The notes: generated from the sequence alone by a model not told the origin. A DNA stretch of 13,385 nt from an uncultured Eubacteriales bacterium (GCA_949286775.1 CASEDW010000097.1:1-13385), one strand, 5' to 3'; counted from the first letter of the stretch, positions 1-8,238 are shown. Program-made: numbers and translations.

Positions 1-53
1 AGCCGGCCGAACAGCGGCATTTTTATGAAAAACCATGGAAATAGCCTTGTTTT

Positions 54-62
54 TGATATAAA
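54..62 (+). promoter_or_regulatory. Putative extended -10 promoter for the alcohol dehydrogenase gene
   Basis: TGA followed by TATAAA at 57-62 gives a TGn-TATAAA extended -10 element about 38 nt before the start codon. No convincing -35 hexamer lies at the right distance, which is tolerated by extended -10 promoters. The AT-rich setting makes chance matches possible. Confidence 0.35.
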
Positions 63-99
63 ATGAGATCAGATAACTAACGGACACAAGGAGGTAATC

Positions 100-1275
100 A
101 TGCATTCATTTACGTATTACACACCGACGAGAATTTATTTTGGAAAAGACACTGTTGATAATATAGCGGAATATGTAGGAAAATATTTACCTGAAAATGT
201 AATGATAGTATACGGAGGCGGAAGCATCGTAAGAAGCGGTCTTTTAGAAAAGATTGAAAAACTGCTTTCAGACGCCGGCATAAAATATACTGAATTTGGC
301 GGAGCAAGACCTAATCCTACGCTTGAACACGCATACGAAGGAATTAAGCTCGGAATCGAAAAGGGAGTTGATTTTATATTGGCTGTCGGCGGAGGCAGCG
401 CCATAGATACCGCAAAAGGAATATGTCATGGCATCGCGAATCCTGATACGGATATATGGGACTACTGGATCGGCACTAAACAGGTTGAAAAAACGCTTCC
501 TCTCGGATGCGTGCTCACGATTCCTGCTGCCGGTTCCGAAATGAGCCACTCTTCCGTTCTTACAAATATGGCGGTTCATTCAAAACGAGGACTTACAACA
601 GATCTCAACCGTCCTCTGTTTGCAGTCATGGATCCGACTCTCACATATACACTCCCTGTTTACCAGATCGGCTGCGGAGTTACAGATATCATGATGCATA
701 CGATGGACAGATACTTTAATCCGCTTGAAAACGAACTGACGGACGCTATTGCCGAAGCGCTGCTTCGCACCGTCATCAAATTCGGAACAGTTGCGATAAA
801 AAATTCTCACGACTATGAAGCCATGAGCGAACTTATGTGGGCGGGTTCTCTTTCCCACAACAATCTTACCGGACTCGGCGGTATCAACGATTTTGCTCCC
901 CATCAGTTAGGTCACGAGATAACTGTAAAATACGACACGGCTCACGGCGCTTCCCTGGCGACTATATGGTCAAGCTGGGCGCGCTATGTATATGACGCGA
1001 AGCCGTCACGTTTTGCCCGATTTGCAAGAAATGTATGGGGAATAACAGAAACAGATGATAACAAAGCTGCCATTATGGGAATACAGGCAACTGAAGATTA
1101 TTTCAAATCCCTCGGAATGCCGGTATGCTTCTCTGATGTGATCGGCATAAAAGACGATTCCGTATTAAAAGAAATGGCCACTGGATGTTCCCGGGGCGGA
1201 ACAAGAACCATCGGTTCATTTAAAGTACTCGATGAAAATGATATTTATGAAATATATAAAATCGCCAACAGATAA
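100..1275 (+). CDS. Iron-type alcohol dehydrogenase (butanol dehydrogenase / YqhD-like)
   Basis: This is a 391-residue group III metal-dependent alcohol dehydrogenase, the usual length for the family. It is expected to reduce aldehydes to alcohols with NAD(P)H in the cytoplasm, so it is probably a fermentation or aldehyde-detoxification enzyme. An N-terminal Rossmann-like half carries the nucleotide-binding GGGS loop at residues 97-100. The helical C-terminal half carries the metal ligands expected for the family: Asp196 and His200 (TDIMMH), His268 and His282 (DTAHG). The spacing of the last two, 14 residues, matches YqhD and butanol dehydrogenases. The start is fixed by AAGGAGG at 88-94, five bases before ATG. 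A zinc-ribbon gene follows 51 nt downstream on the same strand. Cofactor preference (NADH or NADPH), metal (Fe or Zn) and real substrate cannot be read from the sequence. Family assignment is secure, substrate is not. Confidence 0.93.
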   Translation: MHSFTYYTPTRIYFGKDTVDNIAEYVGKYLPENVMIVYGGGSIVRSGLLEKIEKLLSDAGIKYTEFGGARPNPTLEHAYEGIKLGIEKGVDFILAVGGGSAIDTAKGICHGIANPDTDIWDYWIGTKQVEKTLPLGCVLTIPAAGSEMSHSSVLTNMAVHSKRGLTTDLNRPLFAVMDPTLTYTLPVYQIGCGVTDIMMHTMDRYFNPLENELTDAIAEALLRTVIKFGTVAIKNSHDYEAMSELMWAGSLSHNNLTGLGGINDFAPHQLGHEITVKYDTAHGASLATIWSSWARYVYDAKPSRFARFARNVWGITETDDNKAAIMGIQATEDYFKSLGMPVCFSDVIGIKDDSVLKEMATGCSRGGTRTIGSFKVLDENDIYEIYKIANR

Positions 1276-1326
1276 CGAATTACCATGAAAATGAATCAAA
1301 TTATATGGTATTTATAAAGGAGTTTT

Positions 1327-1539
1327 ATGGATAAACAGCAATATACCTGTCCTAAATGCGGCAATAACTATTATGAACATGATCAATTTCAGGCAACCGG
1401 CGGAAACTTCGCTAAACTTTTTGATGTTCAGAACAAAAAGTTTATAACCATCAGTTGTACTCGCTGCGGATATACAGAACTGTATCGTGCGCAGACAAGC
1501 ACCGGATGGAATGTACTGGATTTTTTAATTGGCGGCTGA
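1327..1539 (+). CDS. Small zinc-ribbon protein, DUF2082-like
   Basis: This is a 70-residue protein with two CxxC knuckles, Cys8/Cys11 (CPKC) and Cys44/Cys47 (CTRC), separated by 32 residues. That forms a single zinc ribbon. Together with the ISCTRCGYTELY stretch it resembles the family annotated as predicted nucleic-acid-binding zinc-ribbon proteins (DUF2082). No biochemical role is established for the family as far as I know. AAAGGAG lies five to six bases before ATG, so translation should be efficient. It follows the alcohol dehydrogenase by 51 nt with no terminator between and is closed by a hairpin terminator, so the two are probably cotranscribed. I see no functional link between them. 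The gene looks intact. Confidence 0.85.
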   Translation: MDKQQYTCPKCGNNYYEHDQFQATGGNFAKLFDVQNKKFITISCTRCGYTELYRAQTSTGWNVLDFLIGG

Positions 1540-1549
1540 AACTAAGTAA

Positions 1550-1590
1550 GGGGCGGCGCATATTAAATATGCGGCACCCCTTTTAATTTA
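1550..1590 (+). terminator. Rho-independent terminator after the zinc-ribbon gene
   Basis: GGGGCGGCG followed by CATATT (1550-1564) pairs with AATATG and CGGCACCCC (1566-1580), leaving a one-base nominal loop and two internal mismatches. TTTTAATTTA follows. It lies between convergent genes. The minus-strand read has no good U-run, so it serves mainly the plus-strand unit, though some bidirectional action is possible. Confidence 0.75.
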
Positions 1591-1598
1591 CTCTATAA

Positions 1599-2771
1599 TC
1601 AGATGCGGGCTACTCCCGATCTTCTTGCTGCTTCAGCTACTGCTTTTGCTACTGCCGGTCCGACTCTCTTGTCGAAAGCATATGGAATGATATAATCTTC
1701 GTTGAGTTCTTCATCTGAAATAAGATTTGCCAGTGCTTCCGCTGCTGCCATCTTCATTTCCTCATTGATATCAGATGCTCTTACATCAAATGTTCCTCTG
1801 AAGATTCCCGGGAACGCAAGTACGTTGTTGATCTGATTCGGGAAATCAGAACGTCCCGTTGAAACGACTCTTGCGCCGCCTGCTTTAGCATCGTCAGGGA
1901 AGATTTCCGGCGTCGGATTCGCGCACGCAAATACGATCGCGTCTTTATTCATAGTCTTAACCATCTCTGTTGTAAGAGTTCCCGGACCTGAAACACCGAT
2001 AAATACGTCAGCTCCTTTGATAACATCTGCAAGAGAACCTTTTTCCATATTTCTGTTTGTCTCTTTTGACATCTCTTCTTTGATCCAGTTAAGACCTTCA
2101 CGTCCTTCATAAATAGCGCCTTTACGGTCTGTCATAACGATATTCTTAACGCCGGCTGAAAGAAGAAGTTTTACTATTGAAACAGCTGCTGCTCCCGCTC
2201 CCGATGTAACAACTTTGATCTCTTCTTTTTTCTTTCCTACTACTTTGAGGGCGTTTATAAGTCCTGCCAAAGTTATAACGGCTGTACCATGCTGATCGTC
2301 ATGGAAAACAGGAATATCGCATTTTTCTTTGAGTTTTCTCTCGATCTCGAAGCATCTCGGAGCAGAAATATCCTCAAGGTTGATTCCTCCGAATGATCCT
2401 GACATAAGATAAACCGCGTTTACGAACTCATCTACATCTTTTGTTTTCACACAGAGAGGGAATGCGTCTACGTCTCCGAAAGCTTTGAAGAGAACGCATT
2501 TTCCTTCCATAACAGGCATGCCTGCTTCAGGCCCGATATCTCCAAGGCCGAGAACAGCTGTACCGTCTGTAATAACAGCGCACAGATTGTGTCTTCTCGT
2601 AAGTTCATAACTCTTGTCGATGTCTTTCTGAATTTCAAGACATGGCTGAGCTACGCCGGGAGTATATGCCAAAGAAAGATCTTCTTTTGATTCAACCGGC
2701 ACTCTTGATACAACTTCAATTTTACCCTTCCATTCACCATGTAATCTGAGTGATTCTTTTGCGTAATCCAT
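1599..2771 (-). CDS. Malic enzyme (oxaloacetate-decarboxylating malate dehydrogenase)
   Basis: This 390-residue protein belongs to the short bacterial malic enzyme class, which lacks a C-terminal phosphotransacetylase-like domain. It converts L-malate to pyruvate and CO2 with reduction of NAD(P)+, using a divalent metal, in the cytoplasm. Visible family marks are the catalytic tyrosine region LAYTPGVAQPC (Tyr36), the catalytic lysine in EGKCVLFK (Lys91), the metal-binding acidic residues in NLEDI (Glu133, Asp134) and FHDDQHGTA (Asp158, Asp159), and the Rossmann loop GAGAAA at 191-196. An aspartate at the end of the next strand (TDRKG, Asp215) hints at NAD, but this is not decisive. The RBS AAAGGAGA precedes ATG. 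The gene stands alone, convergent with the zinc-ribbon unit, and a perfect inverted repeat lies upstream. NAD versus NADP use is unresolved, so no symbol is given. Confidence 0.94.
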   Translation of the reverse strand: MDYAKESLRLHGEWKGKIEVVSRVPVESKEDLSLAYTPGVAQPCLEIQKDIDKSYELTRRHNLCAVITDGTAVLGLGDIGPEAGMPVMEGKCVLFKAFGDVDAFPLCVKTKDVDEFVNAVYLMSGSFGGINLEDISAPRCFEIERKLKEKCDIPVFHDDQHGTAVITLAGLINALKVVGKKKEEIKVVTSGAGAAAVSIVKLLLSAGVKNIVMTDRKGAIYEGREGLNWIKEEMSKETNRNMEKGSLADVIKGADVFIGVSGPGTLTTEMVKTMNKDAIVFACANPTPEIFPDDAKAGGARVVSTGRSDFPNQINNVLAFPGIFRGTFDVRASDINEEMKMAAAEALANLISDEELNEDYIIPYAFDKRVGPAVAKAVAEAARRSGVARI

Positions 2772-2817
2772 TGTACTCTCCTTTTATTGCAAATTATTTT
2801 TTTAAGATTTTAAAATT

Positions 2818-2837
2818 CAAAACATATAAATGTTTTG
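2818..2837. promoter_or_regulatory. Perfect inverted repeat upstream of the malic enzyme gene, candidate operator
   Basis: CAAAACAT and ATGTTTTG form a perfect 8-bp inverted repeat around a 4-bp centre (ATAA), 46 bp before the malic enzyme start codon. On the gene's strand the arm TTTTG runs into TTGAAT, a possible -35 with a poor -10 (TAATTT) 17 bases on. It therefore could be a repressor site overlapping a promoter. The surrounding DNA is very AT-rich, so the promoter is uncertain, and I recognise no regulator with this consensus. Confidence 0.4.
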
Positions 2838-2899
2838 TTATTTTACCCTCGATATCATAATATCCATTTAATAAAAAAAAATCAAGAAAATATCATTTC

Positions 2900-2932
2900 A
2901 AAAAAAGAAGACTCCGGTCAAGAGTCTTCTTT
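2900..2932 (-). terminator. Rho-independent terminator after the NlpC/P60 gene
   Basis: An 11-bp perfect stem, AAAGAAGACTC (2904-2914) with GAGTCTTCTTT (2922-2932), closes a 7-base loop. In the minus-strand transcript it is followed by a run of U from the A-tract at 2900-2906. It starts 18 bases past the stop codon of the NlpC/P60 gene. Confidence 0.9.
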
Positions 2933-2950
2933 GAAATTATATATTCAGTT

Positions 2951-4276
2951 TCAGACAACACGTCTGATCGCGATAATAGGTCTGTAATTGATGTTGCTGC
3001 TTATGATGATACCTACTGTTTCGTTACTTGCATGTACCATCTGACCGCCGCCTATATAAAGTCCGCAGTGTCCGCTGTAACAGATGATATCACCCGGCTG
3101 CATTTCTGAATATGAAACGCTTGTCCATCCGGCTCCAGGCATCGAAGCTGAAGATCTCGGAACTGAATATCCGAATGCCGCATATACGAGATGAACAAAT
3201 CCTGAACAGTCCGTTCCGTTTGTAAGGCTGTTTCCGCCCCAAACATAAGGATTGCCTACGAACTGGCACGCGTAATCAGCAATTGCCTGTCCTGCCGCGT
3301 AACTTGAGCTGTCGCCTGGTACTGACGGAGCCGGATCCGGTTCTGAGTATTCCGGTTCAGAATATTCAGGTTCTGACGGTGCCGGAGCTACATAATCAGG
3401 AGTTGAATTATCCTGCTGAACCTGATTTGCAGCTTCCTGTCTTGCTGCTTCTTCTGCCGCTGCCTGCTGTCTCGCCGCTTCTTCTGCTGCCGCCTGCTGT
3501 CTTGCCGCTTCTTCTGCCGCTGCCTGAGCTGCCAGTTCCTCCTGACGTTTCTGTTCCTCTAAAACAGCTATCTGCTCACTCTGCTGCGCGATAAGGTCGC
3601 GGTACTGATTAGCGAGGTTCTGCGCGTTTGCGAGAGCCGCGTCATAATTCGCGTTTGTAGCCTTTAAGTTTTCAAGAAGCGCTTCGAGGTTTGCCTGCTG
3701 AAGCTCCTGTTCGTTTTTCATCGCTACAAGTTCTGACTGTTCCAGCTGCTGCTGCTGCTGAAGAGCCGCAACCTGCTGAACTGTCGAAGCATATTGTTCA
3801 AGACATTCTCTGTCATATTTATACATCTTCTGAGTGTATTCAGCCTGGTTAAGAAGTTCAGTTATGTCTGACTCCTCCAAAAGAATCGTAGCCCATCCTG
3901 CGTTTCCGCCGTTTTCATAGAGATACTGGATTCTCTTTTTCATGGCTTCATACTGAACTGCTTTGTCCTCTTCCGCTGCCGCAAGATTAGCCGCTGTAAC
4001 TTCCAGTTCAGCGTTCTTTGCTTCTATCTCGCCTGCCAGCGTCTCAACCTGCACCATTGTAAGGACAAGTTCCTGTCCTACGCTGTCTATCTGTCCCAGA
4101 AGGACATTTTTATCTTCCTCAAGAGTATTAATATTCTGATTTACCTGATCAAGCTCTGCCTGTGACATAGCCTGCTGATTTTTGATGTCATCTATTTCGT
4201 CTGCTGTAACAGTTGCTATACCGCAAAATGCTATTGAAAGTGCAAGAGCCGCAGCAAGTAAACGTGTTTTTCTCAT
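2951..4276 (-). CDS. Secreted NlpC/P60 peptidoglycan hydrolase with coiled-coil N-terminus
   Basis: This is a 441-residue exported cell-wall hydrolase of the CwlO/PcsB-like architecture. Residues 1-26 are a signal peptide with basic MRKTR, a hydrophobic core and a cleavage site near TVTADE. Residues 27-250 are a long Gln/Glu/Leu-rich coiled coil. Residues 251-280 are three exact copies of QAAAEEAARQ. Residues 291-325 are a Pro/Ser/Glu linker with SEPEY repeats. The C-terminal NlpC/P60 domain (about 330-441) carries catalytic Cys357 (TDCSGF), His403 (SGHCGLYIGGG) and a third polar residue, His415 (MVHAS). The family usually cuts gamma-D-Glu-meso-DAP or similar stem-peptide bonds during growth and separation, and the coiled coil often keeps it inactive until an FtsEX-type partner acts. 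That regulation is inferred from relatives. AGGAGAC precedes ATG. The gene is monocistronic between terminators. The exact bond cleaved is unknown. Confidence 0.9.
   Translation of the reverse strand: MRKTRLLAAALALSIAFCGIATVTADEIDDIKNQQAMSQAELDQVNQNINTLEEDKNVLLGQIDSVGQELVLTMVQVETLAGEIEAKNAELEVTAANLAAAEEDKAVQYEAMKKRIQYLYENGGNAGWATILLEESDITELLNQAEYTQKMYKYDRECLEQYASTVQQVAALQQQQQLEQSELVAMKNEQELQQANLEALLENLKATNANYDAALANAQNLANQYRDLIAQQSEQIAVLEEQKRQEELAAQAAAEEAARQQAAAEEAARQQAAAEEAARQEAANQVQQDNSTPDYVAPAPSEPEYSEPEYSEPDPAPSVPGDSSSYAAGQAIADYACQFVGNPYVWGGNSLTNGTDCSGFVHLVYAAFGYSVPRSSASMPGAGWTSVSYSEMQPGDIICYSGHCGLYIGGGQMVHASNETVGIIISSNINYRPIIAIRRVV
3437..3526 (-). repeat. Three 30-bp tandem repeats encoding QAAAEEAARQ
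   Basis: Three consecutive 30-bp units encode an identical decapeptide. The units differ at a few synonymous positions (GCT/GCC/GCG type changes). The protein repeat is exact while the DNA is not, so selection has held the protein sequence or the repeat is old. It lies at the end of the coiled coil of the NlpC/P60 protein. Confidence 0.85.
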
Positions 4277-4331
4277 TAAATCGTCTCCTGTTTTTTAAAT
4301 TCGAAATAATCATGTAACAAATTCTTAACAC

Positions 4332-4360
4332 ATACTATCACAATATTAAAATTTAGGCAA
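4332..4360 (-). promoter_or_regulatory. Putative promoter of the NlpC/P60 gene
   Basis: On the minus strand TTGCCT (4355-4360) and TAGTAT (4332-4337) are 17 bases apart, about 56 bases before the start codon. Each hexamer matches four of six consensus positions. It lies between the prfB terminator and the gene, where a promoter is needed. Confidence 0.4.
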
Positions 4361-4434
4361 CCATTAAAGTATAAACTTTTTCTTAAGGATTTTCTTCTAT
4401 ATTATATAAAATCACCGATCCTGTCCAGCCTTCT

Positions 4435-4467
4435 TAATAAAAGAAGCCGTCATAAAAGACAGCTTCT
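4435..4467 (-). terminator. Rho-independent terminator after prfB
   Basis: AGAAGC (4442-4447) pairs with GCTTCT (4462-4467). After one C-A mismatch, GTC (4449-4451) pairs with GAC (4458-4460) around a 6-base loop. The minus-strand transcript continues into a U-rich tract (UUUUAUUA). It starts ten bases past the prfB stop and ends the SPFH-secA-prfB operon. Confidence 0.85.
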
Positions 4468-4476
4468 AAGTATTAT

Positions 4477-5601
4477 TTACTGGTTCGCGCCGTTTTGATT
4501 GAGCGCTATCCATTTAAGATATGCATTGATAAACGGATCGATATCTCCGTCCAGTACGTTATTTACCTGACTGCGCTCTTCGTTCGTTCTGTGATCCTTT
4601 ACCATGGTATACGGCTGCATTACATACGACCTGATCTGATTTCCCCATGCGATGTCAGTTACTTCGCCGCGGATTCCCGAGAGCTTCGCCATCTGCTCTT
4701 CCTGAGCCAGCATATAAAGCTTGGCTTTCAGCATCTGCATGGCTTTATCCTTGTTCTGGAACTGGGATCTTTCGTTCTGGCATGTTACGACTATTCCCGT
4801 AGGGAAGTGGGTGATTCGAATAGCGGATGAAGTTTTATTTATATGCTGTCCGCCGGCTCCGCTCGAACGATATGTATCGATACGGATATCTTCATCTTTA
4901 ATCTCGATATCGATATCATCTTCAATATCAGGCATAACGTCGCATGAGACAAACGACGTCTGACGTTTTCCATTCGCGTTAAACGGCGATATACGGACAA
5001 GTCTGTGCACGCCTTTTTCTGATTTAAGGTATCCGTAAGCATTTAATCCGTTTACCTGGAATGTAACTGATTTTACGCCCGCTTCTTCGCCCTCAAGAAA
5101 ATCAAGTTCATCAATTGTGAACCCTTTTTTCTCTGCCCATCTCGTGTACATACGGTAGAGCATTCCGCACCAGTCCATAGCCTCTGTTCCGCCGGCGCCG
5201 GCGTTGAGTTTAATAATCGCGTTGCATTTGTCATACTCTCCTGACAGAAGCGTTTTTATTCTGATGGCGTCGAATTCTTCTTTGAATTTGTCGAGCATCT
5301 CTCTTATTTCAGGTATGACTGATTCGTCATTTTCCTCATACCCCATCTCGATAAGAGTTTCCATGTCTTCTTTTTCAGATACAAGTTTTTTGTATGTGTC
5401 TCTGTCGTCTTTGAGATTTCCGAGTTCCTTCATCTGCTCCTGAGCTTTTTCAGGTTCATCCCAAAATCCGGGCTCTTCCATTTTTCTTTCGAGCTCTTCG
5501 ATTTTCTGCTCTTTGCTCTCAAGATCGAGAGAATCCCTGACTTCCTTTAACGGCTCGTCATATGAATTCAGCTCCGTTTTAAACTGATCAAGTTCGACCA
5601 C
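4477..5601 (-). CDS. prfB: Peptide chain release factor 2
   Basis: RF2 releases finished polypeptides at UGA and UAA codons in the ribosome. The 374-residue product has a helical N-terminal domain (1-115), the RF2-type stop-codon-reading SPF tripeptide at 205-207, and the catalytic GGQ at 250-252 in SSGAGGQHINKT. These positions equal those of E. coli RF2. The start is GTG at 5601, with an AGAGGGG-type ribosome binding site about eight bases upstream. Most bacterial prfB genes have an in-frame UGA at codon 26 read through by +1 frameshifting. Here codons 25 and 26 read CTC GAT (Leu-Asp, at 5529-5524) and the frame is open throughout, so that autoregulation is absent. The gene lies 36 bp after secA with no terminator between, and it is the last gene of the operon. 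Confidence 0.97.
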   Translation of the reverse strand: MVELDQFKTELNSYDEPLKEVRDSLDLESKEQKIEELERKMEEPGFWDEPEKAQEQMKELGNLKDDRDTYKKLVSEKEDMETLIEMGYEENDESVIPEIREMLDKFKEEFDAIRIKTLLSGEYDKCNAIIKLNAGAGGTEAMDWCGMLYRMYTRWAEKKGFTIDELDFLEGEEAGVKSVTFQVNGLNAYGYLKSEKGVHRLVRISPFNANGKRQTSFVSCDVMPDIEDDIDIEIKDEDIRIDTYRSSGAGGQHINKTSSAIRITHFPTGIVVTCQNERSQFQNKDKAMQMLKAKLYMLAQEEQMAKLSGIRGEVTDIAWGNQIRSYVMQPYTMVKDHRTNEERSQVNNVLDGDIDPFINAYLKWIALNQNGANQ

Positions 5602-5637
5602 GTAATTACCCCTCTCTAAATGATTCTTATTTTTAAA

Positions 5638-8214
5638 TCAAGCTAATTTATTTTTTCTCATACAGCACTGTTTATATTTTTTACCGCTTCCGCAAGGACA
5701 CGGATCATTCGGATATATCTTCTTTTCCGTCTTCTGAACAGGTTTTTTCTGCAGAGAATCGTCTTTATTCGTGCCTGTTACCTTCGCGACTTCTTCTCTT
5801 TCAACTTTCTGCTCAACTTTTACATGATAAAGAAGTCTGACTGTATCGTGCTGAACGCTTTCCGTCATTTCGTTAAACATATCGAAGGCTGCCATTTTGT
5901 ATTCAACTCGAGGATCTCTCTGACCGTAAGCCTGCAGGCCGATTCCTTCGCGCAGTCTTTCCATGTCGTCGATATGATCCATCCATTTCTGGTCGATGAC
6001 CTTAAGAAGTACGATTCGCTCAAGCTCACGAATTTTTTCTTCTTCATCGAACTGAGCTTCTTTTTCCTCGTAGAGTTTAACTGCTTCTTCTTTGATCTTC
6101 TGTTTGATCTCATTTTTGCGAAGATTTTTTATATCCTCTAATTTAACAGGTTTGATCGGTATTATCTCAAGCAATACCCTGTTAAACTCAGCGATATCCC
6201 ACTCCTCAGGAGACACCTCATCGGCGAAGAACATATCCACATAGCCGTCTACAGTATCGTATGCCATCTTGAGAATAACGTCACGCATGTTTTCTCCGTC
6301 GAGCACGCGGCGTCTTTCAGCGTAAATAATCTCTCTTTGCTCATTGTTTACGATATCGTAGTCGAGAAGATTTTTACGGATACCGTAGTTGTTCGTCTCT
6401 ATCTTTTTCTGCGCTTTTTCAATAGCTGACGTGAGCATTTTATGCTCGATCTGATCGCCTTCTTTTACTCCGAGAGTTTTAAATACGTTCATGAGTTTTT
6501 CAGAACCGAAAAGTCTCATGAGATCGTCTTCAAGAGAAATATAAAATCTCGATTCACCCGGATCGCCCTGACGTCCTGATCGTCCGCGCAGCTGATTGTC
6601 GATACGTCTTGACTCATGACGCTCTGTTCCTATTATCTTGAGTCCGCCGAGTTTTCTTGCCTCGTCGTCAAGCTTGATATCAGTACCACGGCCTGCCATG
6701 TTTGTTGCGATAGTAACCATGCCCGCTTCGCCGGCGTGAGAAACTATCTCCGCCTCCTGCTCATGGAATTTAGCGTTGAGTACCTGATGAGGAATTCCCT
6801 CTTTTCTGAGCATCTTGCTGAGCAACTCAGATATTTCGATAGTAATAGTACCTACAAGGACAGGCTGTCTTTTCTCGTAAGCAGCTTTTACTTCGTCGAC
6901 TACGGCTTTATACTTCTCAGCTTTAGTCATATAAACGACGTCGTTGAGATCTTTTCGCTGAACCGGAACGTTTGTAGGTATTTCAACTACGTCCATTCCG
7001 TAAATATCGCGGAATTCCTGTTCTTCTGTAAGGGCAGTACCTGTCATGCCCGCTTTTTTCTCATATTTGTTGAAGAAGTTCTGGAATGTAATCGTAGCGA
7101 GAGTTTTGCTTTCGCGTTTAACCTTTACATGCTCCTTAGCTTCGATAGCCTGATGAAGACCGTCTGAATATCTTCTTCCCGGCATGATACGTCCAGTGAA
7201 TTCATCGACAATCAAAATCTCATCGTCTTTAACTACATAGTCCTGATCTCTGAACATGAGGTTATGAGCTCGAAGCGCGAGTATTATATTATGCTGAATC
7301 TCAAGGTTCTCCGGATCAGAAAGGTTGTCGATATGGAAAAATTTCTCTACTTTCTTTACGCCTTCTTCCGTAAGCGTAACGATCTTATCTTTCTCATTTA
7401 CGATGAAATCGCCTGTCTCAACGATCTCCTCGCCCATGATGGCAGTCATTTTCGTAACTTCGCCCGAAGCCTCTCCTCGCTCCATCTGTCTTGCGAGTAT
7501 ATCGCATGTTTCATACAGCTTCGTAGATTTTCCGCTCTGTCCTGAAATGATAAGCGGCGTTCTCGCCTCATCAATAAGTACAGAGTCAACCTCATCGATA
7601 ATAGCGTATACAAGATCTCTCTGTACGAGCTGATTCTTGTAGACAACCATGTTGTCTCTCAGGTAATCGAATCCGTCTTCGTTATTTGTTACGTATGTTA
7701 TATCGCATGCATATGCCGCGCGTCTTTCATCATGTTTCATGCTGTTAAGCACAACGCCTACTGTAAGCCCAAGGAATTCGTGCAGTTTTCCCATCCACTC
7801 GGCGTCTCGGCTTGCCAGGTAATCGTTAACTGTGATGATGTGCACGCCGCGTCCCGTAAGAGCGTTCAGATATGCAGGAAGAGTCGAAACAAGCGTTTTA
7901 CCTTCACCTGTCTTCATCTCCGCGATTCTTCCCTGATGAAGAATGATTCCGCCGATAAGCTGAACTCTGTAATGTTCCATATTGAGCACGCGTTTTCCCG
8001 CTTCTCTTACAACAGCGAACGCCTCAGGAAGAAGATCATCCAGCGTCTCTCCGTTTGCGTAGCGCTTTTTAAATTCATCAGTCTTTGCTCTAAGTTCTTC
8101 GTCTGAAAGCTTCTGCATTTCAGGTCTTAAAGACTCTATCTTGTCTACTATAGGCATAATACGTTTGAGCTCACGCTGGCTGTGAGTTCCAAACAGTTTT
8201 TCAGAAAGTTTCAT
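5638..8214 (-). CDS. secA: Preprotein translocase ATPase SecA
   Basis: SecA is the ATPase that drives unfolded preproteins through the SecYEG channel in the cytoplasmic membrane. The product is 858 residues. It carries Walker A MKTGEGKT (about 100-107), the DEVDS Walker B-type motif (207-211), the second helicase domain with the GTERHESRRIDNQLRGR and GRQGDPG motifs, the scaffold and wing region, and a C-terminal zinc-binding SEC-C tail (DPCPCGSGKKYKQCC) that contacts SecB or lipids in relatives. I chose ATG at 8214, because GGAGGA at 8219-8224 is placed exactly for it. A TTG 12 bases further up is in frame, but it would put the Shine-Dalgarno inside the coding region. It follows the SPFH gene by 24 bp and precedes prfB by 36 bp, as in the common secA-prfB arrangement. 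No truncation or missing motif is seen. Confidence 0.98.
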   Translation of the reverse strand: MKLSEKLFGTHSQRELKRIMPIVDKIESLRPEMQKLSDEELRAKTDEFKKRYANGETLDDLLPEAFAVVREAGKRVLNMEHYRVQLIGGIILHQGRIAEMKTGEGKTLVSTLPAYLNALTGRGVHIITVNDYLASRDAEWMGKLHEFLGLTVGVVLNSMKHDERRAAYACDITYVTNNEDGFDYLRDNMVVYKNQLVQRDLVYAIIDEVDSVLIDEARTPLIISGQSGKSTKLYETCDILARQMERGEASGEVTKMTAIMGEEIVETGDFIVNEKDKIVTLTEEGVKKVEKFFHIDNLSDPENLEIQHNIILALRAHNLMFRDQDYVVKDDEILIVDEFTGRIMPGRRYSDGLHQAIEAKEHVKVKRESKTLATITFQNFFNKYEKKAGMTGTALTEEQEFRDIYGMDVVEIPTNVPVQRKDLNDVVYMTKAEKYKAVVDEVKAAYEKRQPVLVGTITIEISELLSKMLRKEGIPHQVLNAKFHEQEAEIVSHAGEAGMVTIATNMAGRGTDIKLDDEARKLGGLKIIGTERHESRRIDNQLRGRSGRQGDPGESRFYISLEDDLMRLFGSEKLMNVFKTLGVKEGDQIEHKMLTSAIEKAQKKIETNNYGIRKNLLDYDIVNNEQREIIYAERRRVLDGENMRDVILKMAYDTVDGYVDMFFADEVSPEEWDIAEFNRVLLEIIPIKPVKLEDIKNLRKNEIKQKIKEEAVKLYEEKEAQFDEEEKIRELERIVLLKVIDQKWMDHIDDMERLREGIGLQAYGQRDPRVEYKMAAFDMFNEMTESVQHDTVRLLYHVKVEQKVEREEVAKVTGTNKDDSLQKKPVQKTEKKIYPNDPCPCGSGKKYKQCCMRKNKLA

Positions 8215-8238
8215 TATGTCCTCCAAAAAAATAATTAT

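Noticed and set aside
1..25. GCCG/CGGC hairpin followed by TTTTT at the left edge
   Set aside because: It may be the terminator of a gene left of the window, but the stem is only four base pairs as visible and the upstream gene is not present, so it is not called.
3283..3594. 103-codon open frame on the plus strand, rich in Leu and Pro
   Set aside because: It is the antisense shadow of the low-complexity Ala/Glu and Pro/Ser repeats of the NlpC/P60 gene and has no ribosome binding site.
6616..7167. 183-codon open frame antisense to secA
   Set aside because: It lies within the conserved SecA helicase region on the other strand. Its composition fits a shadow frame and it has no promoter or ribosome binding site.
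8215..8226. TTG start for secA giving four extra residues
   Set aside because: The Shine-Dalgarno GGAGGA would lie inside the coding sequence, whereas it is spaced correctly for ATG at 8214.
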